8,222 bases of DNA from Halobacteriales archaeon QH_10_65_19 (GCA_003022085.1 PXQK01000010.1:1-8222); one strand, 5' to 3'. Positions 1 to 6,674 are shown, counted from the stretch's first letter. A program made the numbers and translations. Notes: generated by a model from the letters alone, not told the origin.

Positions 1-305
1 GCCAGCAGCCGGTGCATTTCCTCTTCGAGCTGTTCGGGGATCTTGTCGTACTCGAACGTCCAGAGGTACGTCAGCCACCCCGAGTCCTCGTCCCGGAGCC
101 GCCTGTAGCTCGCCAGGTCGTTCTCGTAGAGGATGAACAGCGCCCGGCGGACGTCGTTGAGTTCAAGCCCCAGTTCCTCCGCGAGTTCCTCGTCGGTCAC
201 TTCGCCGTCCGGCGGTGCCGCCGCGACCGGCATCCCCTTCGGACCCACGAGTTCGTGAAGGTACTTCTGAATCACCGGATCCCCGAGGAGTTCCTCAAAA
301 GCCAT
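1..305 (-). CDS. tfe: Transcription factor E alpha subunit (TFE), 3' part beyond the window
   Basis: TFE is the archaeal counterpart of TFIIE-alpha. It joins the TBP-TFB-RNA polymerase pre-initiation complex and helps open promoter DNA. The frame is open from ATG at 305 to the left edge, giving 101 full codons. The N-terminus reads MAFEELLGDPVIQKYLHELV and is followed by VGPKGMPVAAAPPDGEVTDE, both typical of haloarchaeal TFE. Residues ~35-100 form the winged-helix (extended wHTH) domain, with EELAEELGLELNDVRRALFI and then SGWLTYLWTF. The C-terminal zinc ribbon expected for the family would lie left of base 1. The start fits a TATA-like box centred ~29 bp upstream and needs no ribosome-binding site. 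The gene lies 167 bp downstream of trm56 on the same strand but seems to have its own promoter. Identity is secure by family resemblance. Confidence 0.95.
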   Translation of the reverse strand, partial: MAFEELLGDPVIQKYLHELVGPKGMPVAAAPPDGEVTDEELAEELGLELNDVRRALFILYENDLASYRRLRDEDSGWLTYLWTFEYDKIPEQLEEEMHRLL

Positions 306-330
306 TATCTGAACTACGGGGAGTCACTCG

Positions 331-338
331 TTTAAAAC
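331..338 (-). promoter_or_regulatory. TATA box of tfe
   Basis: Read on the minus strand this is GGTTTTAAAC. Its centre is ~29 bp before the tfe ATG at 305, the spacing of haloarchaeal leaderless promoters. No Shine-Dalgarno sequence lies between box and start, which supports a leaderless mRNA. Transcription start is inferred, not measured. Confidence 0.6.
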
Positions 339-353
339 CAACGGGACGCATGC

Positions 354-393
354 GAGCCGGCTGGTCGAGCGTGTGAGTCGGCTGGTAGAGCGT
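354..393. repeat. Two tandem 19-bp near-copies, 21-bp period, upstream of tfe
   Basis: On the plus strand, 354-372 reads GAGCCGGCTGGTCGAGCGT and 375-393 reads GAGTCGGCTGGTAGAGCGT. The copies match at 17 of 19 positions and repeat every 21 bp, two helical turns. They lie in the noncoding gap between trm56 and tfe, ~15-60 bp beyond the tfe TATA box, where an activator or repressor could bind. A chance slippage duplication is equally possible. Confidence 0.6.
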
Positions 394-472
394 CCGAGCA
401 CTACGCGCCCAGGAGGACCGTACGGACTGCTGTGATCGACTGTACCTACTCTACCGTCGGACAGAACGGTTG

Positions 473-1009
473 CTACTCTCGACGGACCTCCTTGCCCTCC
501 GCCTTCGGGACAACCACGCGACTGGCGTCTTCCCACTCCCGGTCGAGTTCGTTCCCCTCCAGAAGCCGGTCCAGGAACACTGCCAGAGAGGCGATCTCCG
601 AGTGTGGCTGGTTGGTGACCGCTACGTTCCAGTCGGCCGCCTCGTAGATGTCAAACGGGACTTTCTCCGCGCCGACCGCCACGAGCACCGGCGCTCCCGC
701 CTCGAACCGCTCACGAACCGCTCTCTCGACGTCCTGCAATGGGAGCCCGTACATCGTCAGGTGGACGACTGTGCCGTCCCAGTCGTTCAGGAACGCGACC
801 GGGTCGGTCGTCGCCCGGACTGCGAAGGGGCCGCCGAAGCGCTCGGTGATGTCCTCGATCGACTCGCGACGCCCCGCTGCGTCGTCCACCAGAACGACGC
901 TGTCGGCACCGAGCGCCCGGGCTGTGAGCCCGACGTGTGTCGTCGTCCGCTCGTCACGCCCCGGCCGGTGCCCCAGGCGCAACACCGAAAGCTCCGGCGT
1001 TCCACGCAT
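473..1009 (-). CDS. trm56: tRNA (cytidine(56)-2'-O)-methyltransferase, aTrm56
   Basis: This is an archaeal SPOUT-superfamily methylase that puts a 2'-O-methyl group on cytidine 56 in the T-loop of tRNA using S-adenosylmethionine. It is 178 residues, normal for the family. Family signatures are visible in order: VLRLGHRPGRDERTTTHVGL at residues 9-28, HLTMYG at 83-88, GAEKVP at 113-118 (part of the trefoil-knot cofactor site), and NVAVTNQPHSEIASLAVFLD at 128-147. The C-terminal ~30 residues are charged and variable. The ATG at 1009 is eight bases past the stop of a 51-codon frame transcribed from a strong TATA box. Expression therefore probably depends on that upstream promoter and on coupled translation. 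A GGAGG stretch at 1028-1032 lies 18 bases before the ATG, farther than usual. tfe follows on the same strand. Identity is secure. Confidence 0.94.
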   Translation of the reverse strand: MRGTPELSVLRLGHRPGRDERTTTHVGLTARALGADSVVLVDDAAGRRESIEDITERFGGPFAVRATTDPVAFLNDWDGTVVHLTMYGLPLQDVERAVRERFEAGAPVLVAVGAEKVPFDIYEAADWNVAVTNQPHSEIASLAVFLDRLLEGNELDREWEDASRVVVPKAEGKEVRRE

Positions 1010-1017
1010 GCGCCGGG

Positions 1018-1173
1018 TCAGTACCCCCCTCCGTCCGACTCCTCCAGCAGTGAGAACCCCTCTAGTGTGTACGCCCTGCAGGCACCACAGGAGAAGTCCT
1101 CGAAGGATTCGAGCGTCACGTCGGCGTCCGGATCGCCCCTGACCGGCGGGTCCGCCGCCCCGTCGTTGGCCAT
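1018..1173 (-). CDS. 51-residue small protein resembling the N-terminus of a DsbA/thioredoxin-fold protein (possible remnant)
   Basis: The frame runs from ATG at 1173 to TGA at 1018-1020. Residues 13-38 include GDPDADVTLESFEDFSCGAC then RAYTLE. That is the beta1-alpha1 entry of DsbA-type (thioredoxin_4) oxidoreductases, including a CxxC site (C29-G-A-C32). After residue 38 the resemblance stops, and the frame ends after a short LLEESDGGGY tail. A full DsbA domain needs ~160-200 residues, so most of the fold, including the cis-proline region, is absent. No continuation exists in another frame, because trm56 begins eight bases later. The start is well supported by a TATA box 25 bp upstream. It may be the relic of a gene whose deletion placed trm56 under its promoter. 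It may instead be a genuine leader or small CxxC protein. The resemblance is judged by eye. Confidence 0.55.
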   Translation of the reverse strand: MANDGAADPPVRGDPDADVTLESFEDFSCGACRAYTLEGFSLLEESDGGGY

Positions 1174-1193
1174 ACCCGTTCTTTGTGACTCGG

Positions 1194-1202
1194 TTTATAT
1201 AA
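1194..1202 (-). promoter_or_regulatory. TATA box of the small ORF-trm56 transcript; core is palindromic
   Basis: On the minus strand the box reads TTATATAAA, centred 25 bp before the ATG at 1173, the best-looking promoter in the window. No Shine-Dalgarno motif separates it from the start, so the transcript is probably leaderless. The core TTATATAA (1195-1202) is a perfect palindrome. It could also direct plus-strand transcription starting near 1225, towards the RPA operon. Confidence 0.75.
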
Positions 1203-1254
1203 CCTGCCCGTTCCCGGTGGTCTGGCCGCGTCCTCGCGGGGTTCCGGTCACCTT

Positions 1255-1274
1255 CTCCGCCCTGAACGGCGGAG
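1255..1274 (-). repeat. Right-end hairpin of the IS1341-type element
   Basis: A perfect 7-bp inverted repeat: CTCCGCC at 1255-1261, a 6-base loop, and GGCGGAG at 1268-1274. It lies 27 bases beyond the tnpB stop. In IS200/IS605 elements the right-end hairpin is the recognition structure for strand transfer and also the last stem of the TnpB guide-RNA scaffold. By that model the guide would be read from the bases just left of 1250 on the minus strand. Confidence 0.75.
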
Positions 1275-1301
1275 CTTGTCGGTGGACTCCCGTTCTGACC
1301 A

Positions 1302-1460
<159 letters not shown>

Positions 1461-1506
1461 TGACGGCGGTGGCGAGAGCGGCGCGCCCACCACACAGCTC
1501 GCCGAG

Positions 1507-2589
1507 GTGAGTCCCGCCGACGGGAACGTCTCGACGGCCGTCCGGGTGCTCTCGGTGGGCAAACGGTCGATCCAGTACAACGACGAGACGCAGATCATCT
1601 TCGAGGGGGAGATCGCCGACGAAACGGCAAAACTCTCCTACACTGCCTGGGAGGACCTCGGCCTGGAGCCGGGCGAGACGGTCACGCTCGGCAACGCCGA
1701 CGTCCGGGAGTGGGAGGGCAGCCCGGAACTGAACCTCGGGGAGTCGACGACCGTCGAGCGAGACGAGGAGACGCTCGAGGTCCCCTACGAGGTCGGCGGC
1801 GACGCCGCGCTGGCGGATCTCGAACCCGGCGACCGGGGGATCAACGTCGAGGTACAGGTACTCGAACAGGAGCGCAAGACGATCAACGGCCGCGACGGCG
1901 AGACGGAGATTCTCAGCGGCGTCGTCGGCGACGAGACGACGCGGTTGCCCTTCACCGACTGGGACCCCCGACCGGCGCTGGAGCCGGGCCGTTCGGTCCG
2001 GATCGAGGATGTCTTCATCCGGGAGTTCCGCGGCGTCCCGTCGGTAAACGTCTCGGAGTTCTCGACGGTCGAGCGGCTCGGCGAACCGGTCGAGGTACAG
2101 GAGTTCGCGCCACGCCGGTCGGTCCGCGGGGCCGTCGAGACCGGCGGCCTGTTCGACGTCGAACTCGTCGGGAGCGTGGTCGCGATCCGCGATGGATCGG
2201 GGCTGATCGAGCGCTGTCCGGAGTGTGGCCGGGTCGTCCAGAACGGCCAGTGCCGCAGTCACGGCGAAGTCGACGGCGAGGACGACCTCCGGACGAAGGC
2301 GATCCTCGACGACGGGACCGGGACTGTAACGGTCGTCCTCGACGAGGAGATGACAGCCGAGGTCTACGGCGGCGGCCTGGACGAGGCTCGCGAACACGCC
2401 CGTGACGCGATGGACCGCGGGGTGGTCGCCGACGCCATCCGCGAGCAGGTCGTCGGCCACGAGTTCAGGGTCCGCGGGTCGCTGTCGGTCGACGACTTCG
2501 GCGCGAATCTCGAGGCGAACGAGTTCGAGGAACACGCGGTCGATCCGGCCGACAGGGCGCGAGAACTCCTGGCGGAGGCGGCGCGATGA
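1507..2589 (+). CDS. rpa1: Replication protein A (ssDNA-binding, three OB folds plus zinc site), N-terminally truncated
   Basis: Haloarchaeal RPA coats single-stranded DNA during replication, repair and recombination. From the GTG at 1507 there are 360 residues. OB fold 1 spans ~7-84 (VLSVGKRSI, LSYTAWEDLG, REWEG). OB fold 2 spans ~110-189 (GETEILSGVV, LPFTDWDPRP, REFRGVPSVN). OB fold 3 spans ~215-285 with an inserted zinc site C237-C240-C249-H252 (RCPECGRVVQNGQCRSHGEV). Similarity continues upstream of the GTG in frame back to ~1462 (GDGGGESGAPTTQLAEV), then is cut by a TAG at 1438 inside the TnpB relic. The N-terminal ~50-60-residue helical segment usual in the family is missing. GTG 1507 is the only possible start between that stop and OB fold 1. 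It has neither a Shine-Dalgarno motif nor a TATA box at leaderless spacing. The gene overlaps rpap1 by 4 bp. Whether a functional protein is made is uncertain. Confidence 0.85.
   Translation: MSPADGNVSTAVRVLSVGKRSIQYNDETQIIFEGEIADETAKLSYTAWEDLGLEPGETVTLGNADVREWEGSPELNLGESTTVERDEETLEVPYEVGGDAALADLEPGDRGINVEVQVLEQERKTINGRDGETEILSGVVGDETTRLPFTDWDPRPALEPGRSVRIEDVFIREFRGVPSVNVSEFSTVERLGEPVEVQEFAPRRSVRGAVETGGLFDVELVGSVVAIRDGSGLIERCPECGRVVQNGQCRSHGEVDGEDDLRTKAILDDGTGTVTVVLDEEMTAEVYGGGLDEAREHARDAMDRGVVADAIREQVVGHEFRVRGSLSVDDFGANLEANEFEEHAVDPADRARELLAEAAR
2574..2578 (+). promoter_or_regulatory. Shine-Dalgarno site of rpap1
   Basis: GGAGG lies 7 bases before the ATG at 2586, inside the 3' end of the RPA gene. 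It supports that start and could allow RPAP to be translated even if RPA translation is poor. Confidence 0.6.
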
Positions 2590-3959
2590 GCGGGTCGACC
2601 CAGAGCGGCGCGGGCCGCCGCGAAGTCGCCTACCGCCTGTTCGCCGCCGAGTACGAAGACGCAGACCTCTCCTACTCCGAGAGCGACGAGGAACGGGCGC
2701 CAAACTACGTTGTCACGCCGAGCGGCGCGCGGATCAACCGCCTGTTTGTCGTGGGCGTGCTCACCGAAGTCGAGCAGGTGAGCGAGGACGTCCTCCGGGG
2801 TCGGGTCGTCGATCCGACCGGAGCGTTCGTCCTCTACGCCGGGCAGTACCAGCCCGACGAGATGGCGTTTCTCGAAGCCACGGACCCGCCCGCGTTCGTC
2901 GCCGTTACCGGGAAGGCCCGGACGTTCCAGCCCGAGGACTCCGAGCGGGTATTCACGTTGATCCGCCCAGAGACAATCAACGGGGTCGATGCCGAGACGC
3001 GCGACCGCTGGACCGTCCAGGCCGCCGAACACACGCTCAACCGTATCAGTCACGTGGCAGCGGCCCTCGACCGCGACGAACGGGGCGACAATCTCCGGAA
3101 CGCGCTCCGGGAGACGGGCGTCGACGAGGGCCTGGCGGCGGGCATTCCGGTTGCCATCGACCACTACGGCACGACACCAACCTACCTCGCGACACTCAGG
3201 GAGACCGCCCTCGACGCTGTGCGGGCGGTTGCGGAGACAACCGACGGGGTGGCTCCCCTCGACGTCCCGCCCGACGCGTCGGGTGACGCACGCGCCTCCG
3301 ACCTCCGTGACTCCGGCGTCGATGTCGGGCGCGTGACCGACGCAGCTGCCGACGACGCGGGCAGTGACACCCCCGTGACCGCCGACAGTGATACGGGCAC
3401 GGCCAGCAAACCCGAGCCGGCTGACTCTGTTGTGCAGACCGAACCTGTCGACCCTGGCGGAGAGGACGCATCCGCTGACGGACCCGAGGACGCCGAGGCC
3501 GGAGGTGAGGAGATAGGTGACTTCGACCCCGGCGAGTACGAACTCGAGGACGAGACCCGCGAGCAGATCGAGGAGGAGTACGGCACCGAGTTCCAGACCG
3601 GGACCGAGGTCGAGGAGCCCGGATCGGCCGACGTCGACCCGGGGACGTCGGAGTCCGAGTCCGAGTCGGGGGATGGCGCAGCCGCTGGATCGCCGGAGCC
3701 AGTAGCCGAGCCCGCCGGAGCCGAGCAAGCAGCGGACGACGAGGGAGAGACTGTCGAGGAGCCGGACGACCTCCAGGCGGCAGTCGTCGACCTGATGGGG
3801 GAACTGGACGACGGTGCGGGCGCGGACAGGGAGGCACTGCTCGCGGCGGCCACCGAGCAGTACGGGGCCGACCCGGACGACGTCGAGGAGGCGATCCAGG
3901 GGGCGTTGATGGACGGACAGTGCTACGAGCCCGACGAGACGACGCTGAAGCCGATCTGA
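2586..3959 (+). CDS. rpap1: RPA-associated protein (RPAP, COG3390 family)
   Basis: RPAP is the cotranscribed partner of haloarchaeal RPA and is thought to form a complex with it, much as RPA32 partners RPA70. The protein has 457 residues in three parts. Residues ~11-170 hold a short helix and an OB fold (RLFVVGVLTE, LRGRVVDPTGAFVLYAGQYQ, FVAVTGKARTF), followed by IRPETIN and DRWTVQAAEHT; a further helical stretch reaches ~205. Residues ~206-393 are an Asp/Glu/Ser/Pro-rich, probably disordered acidic linker, including a SESESES run. Residues ~394-457 form a compact helical domain ending DGQCYEPDETTLKPI, resembling the winged-helix C-terminus of eukaryotic RPA32. The ATG overlaps the RPA stop (ATGA) and has a good Shine-Dalgarno site. 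The stop overlaps the next start by one base. The linker seems long but falls where the family is variable. Confidence 0.9.
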   Translation: MSGSTQSGAGRREVAYRLFAAEYEDADLSYSESDEERAPNYVVTPSGARINRLFVVGVLTEVEQVSEDVLRGRVVDPTGAFVLYAGQYQPDEMAFLEATDPPAFVAVTGKARTFQPEDSERVFTLIRPETINGVDAETRDRWTVQAAEHTLNRISHVAAALDRDERGDNLRNALRETGVDEGLAAGIPVAIDHYGTTPTYLATLRETALDAVRAVAETTDGVAPLDVPPDASGDARASDLRDSGVDVGRVTDAAADDAGSDTPVTADSDTGTASKPEPADSVVQTEPVDPGGEDASADGPEDAEAGGEEIGDFDPGEYELEDETREQIEEEYGTEFQTGTEVEEPGSADVDPGTSESESESGDGAAAGSPEPVAEPAGAEQAADDEGETVEEPDDLQAAVVDLMGELDDGAGADREALLAAATEQYGADPDDVEEAIQGALMDGQCYEPDETTLKPI

Positions 3960-4705
3960 TGGGTGTCGAGCCAGTCCACGGCCGCCCGGCGGCGACGGTC
4001 ACCGCTGACGGCCAGCGGCTGCTGGTTGTCGCGGACTACCACGCCGGCATCGAATCGGTACTGCGAACCGACGGCGTCGAAATCGAGACCCGCGCCGAAC
4101 GACGTCGGGCCAGGCTACTGTCGCTTCTCGCCGATACGGGTGCGGACAGGCTGGTCGTTCTGGGCGACCTCTCCCACGCAATCGGTGAACCGTGGGACGC
4201 CGAGCGGACCGAACTGTCGGCGCTGTTCGGCGCAACTGACGTGCCGGTGACGCTGGTGAAAGGGAACCACGACGGCGTTGTCGAGTCGCTTCTCTCGGAG
4301 CTCGACCACGACGTCACGGTGAGCGATCCCGGCGGGATCCGGATCGGCGACGTCGGGTTCGCCCACGGCCACACCTGGCCCGGAGAGGCGGCTCTCGCTG
4401 CCTACATTCTCTGTATCGGCCACGAGCACCCGACGGTGCGCCTCGAGGACGACGTGGGTGGGAGGCGGTTCGAGCGTGTCTGGCTCCGCGGGGCGATCGA
4501 CCCCGAACCGTTCGAGACCGGCTCCGACACCGACATTGCGGCGGCTGATCTAGTGGTGTTCCCTGCGTTCAACGGTCTGTCGGGCGGAACCTGGATCAAC
4601 GTCCGTGACTCCGGGTTCCTCTCGCCGTTTCTCCCCGAGGCCCTCCCCGACGGGGAGGCTTACCTGCTGGACGGGACGCGGCTCGGGACGTACCGTGATC
4701 TCTAG
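3959..4705 (+). CDS. rpe: RPA-associated calcineurin-like phosphoesterase (COG1407)
   Basis: A 248-residue metallophosphoesterase of the archaeal ICC-like group. The metal-binding motifs occur in order: D26-Y-H28 (VVADYHAGIE), G69-D70 (VVLGDLSH), G102-N-H-D (VKGNHDG), AHGH ending at H138, and GHEHP with H155 and H157. All ligand positions are present, so it is probably an active two-metal enzyme. Its substrate (nucleic acid, nucleotide or phosphoprotein) is not known from sequence. It is the third gene of the RPA operon. Its ATG shares one base with the RPAP stop (TGATG), so translation is probably coupled. The same three-gene order is known in other haloarchaea (rpa1-rpap1-rpe in Haloferax, rfa3-rfa8-ral in Halobacterium, from memory). 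A longer frame starting at 3920 would only duplicate the RPAP 3' end. Its stop overlaps that of the convergent gene. Confidence 0.9.
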   Translation: MGVEPVHGRPAATVTADGQRLLVVADYHAGIESVLRTDGVEIETRAERRRARLLSLLADTGADRLVVLGDLSHAIGEPWDAERTELSALFGATDVPVTLVKGNHDGVVESLLSELDHDVTVSDPGGIRIGDVGFAHGHTWPGEAALAAYILCIGHEHPTVRLEDDVGGRRFERVWLRGAIDPEPFETGSDTDIAAADLVVFPAFNGLSGGTWINVRDSGFLSPFLPEALPDGEAYLLDGTRLGTYRDL

Positions 4706-5196
4706 ACCTCGACCGCGTTCCCGAGTAGCTCCCTGGTCCGCCGGTGTCGGAACCGGAACATGGGTTCGAACCCGACGACGGCGACCGGGCCCAGCGCATG
4801 GCCGAGGGCACCGAGTGGCAGCTGGTAGCGCACCCTGTCACGGCACAGCGTCCACTCGCCGTCGGCGTAAAAGGAGTGGGTGTGTTCCCACTCCTCGAAC
4901 GGGCCGTCGTGCATCACGTCCCGGAAGTACGCCCCACCATCGGTCGTTTCGCGCTCGACGATCTCGGAGGTCCAGTGCTGCCGCGGCCCCACCCCCAGCG
5001 GCCGCACCGAACACCGGAGCCGCGACCCGGCCTCGAGGACCTCCGGATCGGCCTCGTTGTCGGGACCGCGCACGTCCTCGATGCACAACCCCATCCAGTC
5101 AGGGGTGAGTTCCTCTAGCCCCCTCTCGGTCGAGTGGAACTTCCAGACCTCCGACAGCGGGGCCGCGACCCGAACTGACCGCTCGTACGTGTTCAT
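4702..5196 (-). CDS. SRPBCC (START/Bet v 1-like) family protein
   Basis: A 164-residue protein of the helix-grip superfamily, which binds hydrophobic ligands in a deep pocket or acts as a polyketide cyclase/dehydrase-type domain. N-terminal YERSVRVAAPLSEVWKFHST is the usual first strand plus helix. The segment FRDVMHDGPFEEWEHTHSFY (residues 91-110) is the FxDxxxxGPFxxWxHxHxF signature of a subgroup common in haloarchaea. It is followed by CRDRVRYQLPLGALG and a C-terminal helix. No signal peptide is seen, so it is probably cytoplasmic. ATG 5196 is chosen because a T-rich box lies ~28 bp upstream; ATG 5205 would add MPG. It follows gdhB by 82 bp on the same strand and meets the phosphoesterase tail to tail, their stops sharing CTAG. 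Ligand and role are unknown. Confidence 0.85.
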   Translation of the reverse strand: MNTYERSVRVAAPLSEVWKFHSTERGLEELTPDWMGLCIEDVRGPDNEADPEVLEAGSRLRCSVRPLGVGPRQHWTSEIVERETTDGGAYFRDVMHDGPFEEWEHTHSFYADGEWTLCRDRVRYQLPLGALGHALGPVAVVGFEPMFRFRHRRTRELLGNAVEV

Positions 5197-5219
5197 ACCC
5201 GGCATATCGGTCGCCGGAG

Positions 5220-5228
5220 ACAAAACAG
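5220..5228 (-). promoter_or_regulatory. Weak TATA-like box for the SRPBCC gene
   Basis: On the minus strand TGTTTTGTC is centred ~28 bp before ATG 5196 (19 bp before ATG 5205). It supports the shorter start and a separate leaderless transcript. The match is weak. Confidence 0.35.
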
Positions 5229-5242
5229 CGTCGTCGTACGGG

Positions 5243-5264
5243 GACCAGGAACCGTTTCCTGGTC
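5243..5264. terminator. 9-bp inverted repeat between gdhB and the SRPBCC gene
   Basis: Perfect arms GACCAGGAA (5243-5251) and TTCCTGGTC (5256-5264) enclose a 4-base loop. It begins 15 bp past the gdhB stop. As RNA it would form a stable stem and could end or protect the gdhB mRNA. No immediate T-run follows (four Ts lie ~15 bases on), so a classic terminator is not shown. It also lies just upstream of the SRPBCC TATA-like box and could be an operator. Confidence 0.4.
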
Positions 5265-5278
5265 GGACCCCGACCCCG

Positions 5279-6535
5279 TCAGGGCCAGACGCCGCCCTCT
5301 TTGGCGGCTCTCGCGAGCCGCTTGATCGAGACGATGTACATCGCCTCGCGGAAGGTGGAGACGTCGTGCCCCTCAAAGCCCTCGATGAGATCCTCGAAGG
5401 CCTCGACGATGAACCGTTCGAGCTCCTCGTTGACCTTCTCCTCGGTCCAGTAGAACCCCTGCCTGTTCTGGGCCCACTCGAAGTACGACACGGTGACACC
5501 GCCCGCGTTGGCGAGGATGTCCGGGAACACCGGGACGCCGCGCTCGGCGAGCACGTCGTCGGCGTCCGGCGTCAGCGGCCCGTTGGCCGCCTCGACGATC
5601 ACGCCGGCCTCGAGATTCTCTGCGGTGCTCTCGTCGATCGCGTTCTCGAGGGCGGCCGGGATCAGCAGGTCGACGTCCAGCGTCAGCAGCTCCTCGTTCG
5701 TGATCTCCTCGGTCGCGCCCGAGAAGCCCGTCACTGCGCCCGTCTCGTTTTTGTGGTCTTTGGCTGTACGGGCGTCGAACCCGTCGGGGTTGTACACGCC
5801 CCCAGAGGAGTCCGAGACTGCGACGACGTTCCCACCGATGTCGTCGACGAGTTTCGCCGCGACCGAGCCGGCGTTGCCGTACCCCTGGACGGCGACCGTC
5901 GCCTCCTCGATATCCTTCTCGAGGTATGCGAACGCCTCGCGGGACACCAGCATGACCGAGCGTCCGGTCGCCTCGACGCGGCCGGCGCTCCCGCCGCTGT
6001 CCGGAGCTTTACCGGTGATTACTCCCGGGACGTTCGTGTTCTCGAGGGTCTCGTACGTGTCCTTGATCCAGTTCATCTCCCGCTGGCCGGTGTTGACGTC
6101 GGGCGCCGGGACGTCCTGGTCCACCCCGATCAGCGGCCGGAGCTCCTCCGCGTACGACCGGGTGATGCGTTCCAGTTCTGTGTCGGAGTAGTCGGCCGGA
6201 TCGATCTTGATCCCACCCTTGCCGCCGCCGTAGGGGATGTTGACGGCGGCGCACTTGTAGGCCATCCATCCCGAGAGCGCCTTCACCTCGTCCCGGGTGA
6301 CGCCCGGGTGGTACCGGATTCCGCCCTTGTACGGTCCGCGGTCCCCGTTGAACTGCGATCGGAAGGCCCTGAACCGTTCGAGCGTGCCGTCGTCCATCTC
6401 GACTGACAGGTTCAGTTCGAGGACACGCTCGGGGTACTTCAGTCGCTCGACGACGTCCTCCTCCAAATCGACGTAGGCGGCCGCGTCGTCGACCTGCTCC
6501 TGCATGCTCTCGAATGGATTCACCTCGTTTGCCAT
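5279..6535 (-). CDS. gdhB: NAD(P)-dependent glutamate dehydrogenase
   Basis: The enzyme interconverts glutamate and 2-oxoglutarate plus ammonium with NAD(P), linking amino-acid and central carbon metabolism in the cytoplasm. The 418 residues match the ~415-435 usual for archaeal hexameric enzymes. The N-terminal Glu/Leu/Phe/Val dehydrogenase dimerisation domain (~30-160) has [11 protein letters not shown] (K70), [20 protein letters not shown] (K94; catalytic K106) and PAPDVNTG (D146). The Rossmann domain (~185-340) has [15 protein letters not shown] (GxGNxG at 218-223) and later [13 protein letters not shown]. The C-terminus has [17 protein letters not shown] and ends EGGVWP. ATG 6535 (MANEVNPFE) matches the usual haloarchaeal N-terminus; the frame stays open farther upstream, but that part looks noncoding. 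Cofactor preference is not settled by eye. Haloarchaea carry several paralogues, so the letter in the symbol is provisional. Confidence 0.96.
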   Translation of the reverse strand: MANEVNPFESMQEQVDDAAAYVDLEEDVVERLKYPERVLELNLSVEMDDGTLERFRAFRSQFNGDRGPYKGGIRYHPGVTRDEVKALSGWMAYKCAAVNIPYGGGKGGIKIDPADYSDTELERITRSYAEELRPLIGVDQDVPAPDVNTGQREMNWIKDTYETLENTNVPGVITGKAPDSGGSAGRVEATGRSVMLVSREAFAYLEKDIEEATVAVQGYGNAGSVAAKLVDDIGGNVVAVSDSSGGVYNPDGFDARTAKDHKNETGAVTGFSGATEEITNEELLTLDVDLLIPAALENAIDESTAENLEAGVIVEAANGPLTPDADDVLAERGVPVFPDILANAGGVTVSYFEWAQNRQGFYWTEEKVNEELERFIVEAFEDLIEGFEGHDVSTFREAMYIVSIKRLARAAKEGGVWP

Positions 6536-6560
6536 ACCTCTAATCAAGACACACAGCCGA

Positions 6561-6570
6561 CAAAAGAGTA
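6561..6570 (-). promoter_or_regulatory. TATA-like box of gdhB
   Basis: TACTCTTTTG on the minus strand is centred ~30 bp before the gdhB ATG at 6535. No Shine-Dalgarno motif is near the start, which fits a leaderless transcript. It lies in the 139-bp divergent gap shared with the membrane-protein gene. Confidence 0.45.
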
Positions 6571-6641
6571 CCGGCACCCGTATCCGACATCTCGCACCGT
6601 TAATCAGACAGGCAGACAACAATCCGCATGAAACACACGTA

Positions 6642-6662
6642 CACTTTTTTGCAGCGATGCAA
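6642..6662 (+). promoter_or_regulatory. TATA-like box plus small inverted repeat before the membrane-protein gene
   Basis: A T-rich box (CTTTTTT, 6644-6650) is centred ~28 bp before the ATG at 6675, again at leaderless spacing. TTGCA (6649-6653) and TGCAA (6658-6662) form a 5-bp inverted repeat around a 4-base centre directly downstream of the box. A repressor could block transcription there. The repeat is short and may be chance. Confidence 0.4.
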
Positions 6663-6674
6663 ATAGTATGAGAT

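Noticed and set aside
3648..3668. Short tandem repeat GAGTCC
   Set aside because: It is simply codons for the Ser-Glu run of the RPAP acidic linker.
2364..3728. Long minus-strand open frame opposite RPAP
   Set aside because: Antisense shadow of a GC-rich gene. It shows no family resemblance, and the plus-strand RPAP has clear domains and a good start.
3920..3958. Upstream start adding 13 residues to the phosphoesterase
   Set aside because: The added residues are an off-frame reading of the RPAP C-terminus. ATG 3959 gives the normal archaeal N-terminus and the usual stop-start overlap.
3196..4002. Minus-strand frame with a highly Arg/Pro-rich product
   Set aside because: Composition is that of a wrong-frame reading of the acidic linker of RPAP.
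4642..4658. 7-bp inverted repeat CCTCCCC/GGGGAGG
   Set aside because: It lies inside the phosphoesterase coding sequence, encodes ordinary residues, and is expected by chance in GC-rich DNA. It could help end transcription, but nothing supports that.
4880..6406. Plus-strand frame of about 500 codons opposite the SRPBCC and gdhB genes
   Set aside because: It spans two well-identified minus-strand genes and the noncoding gap between them, and has no recognisable motif.
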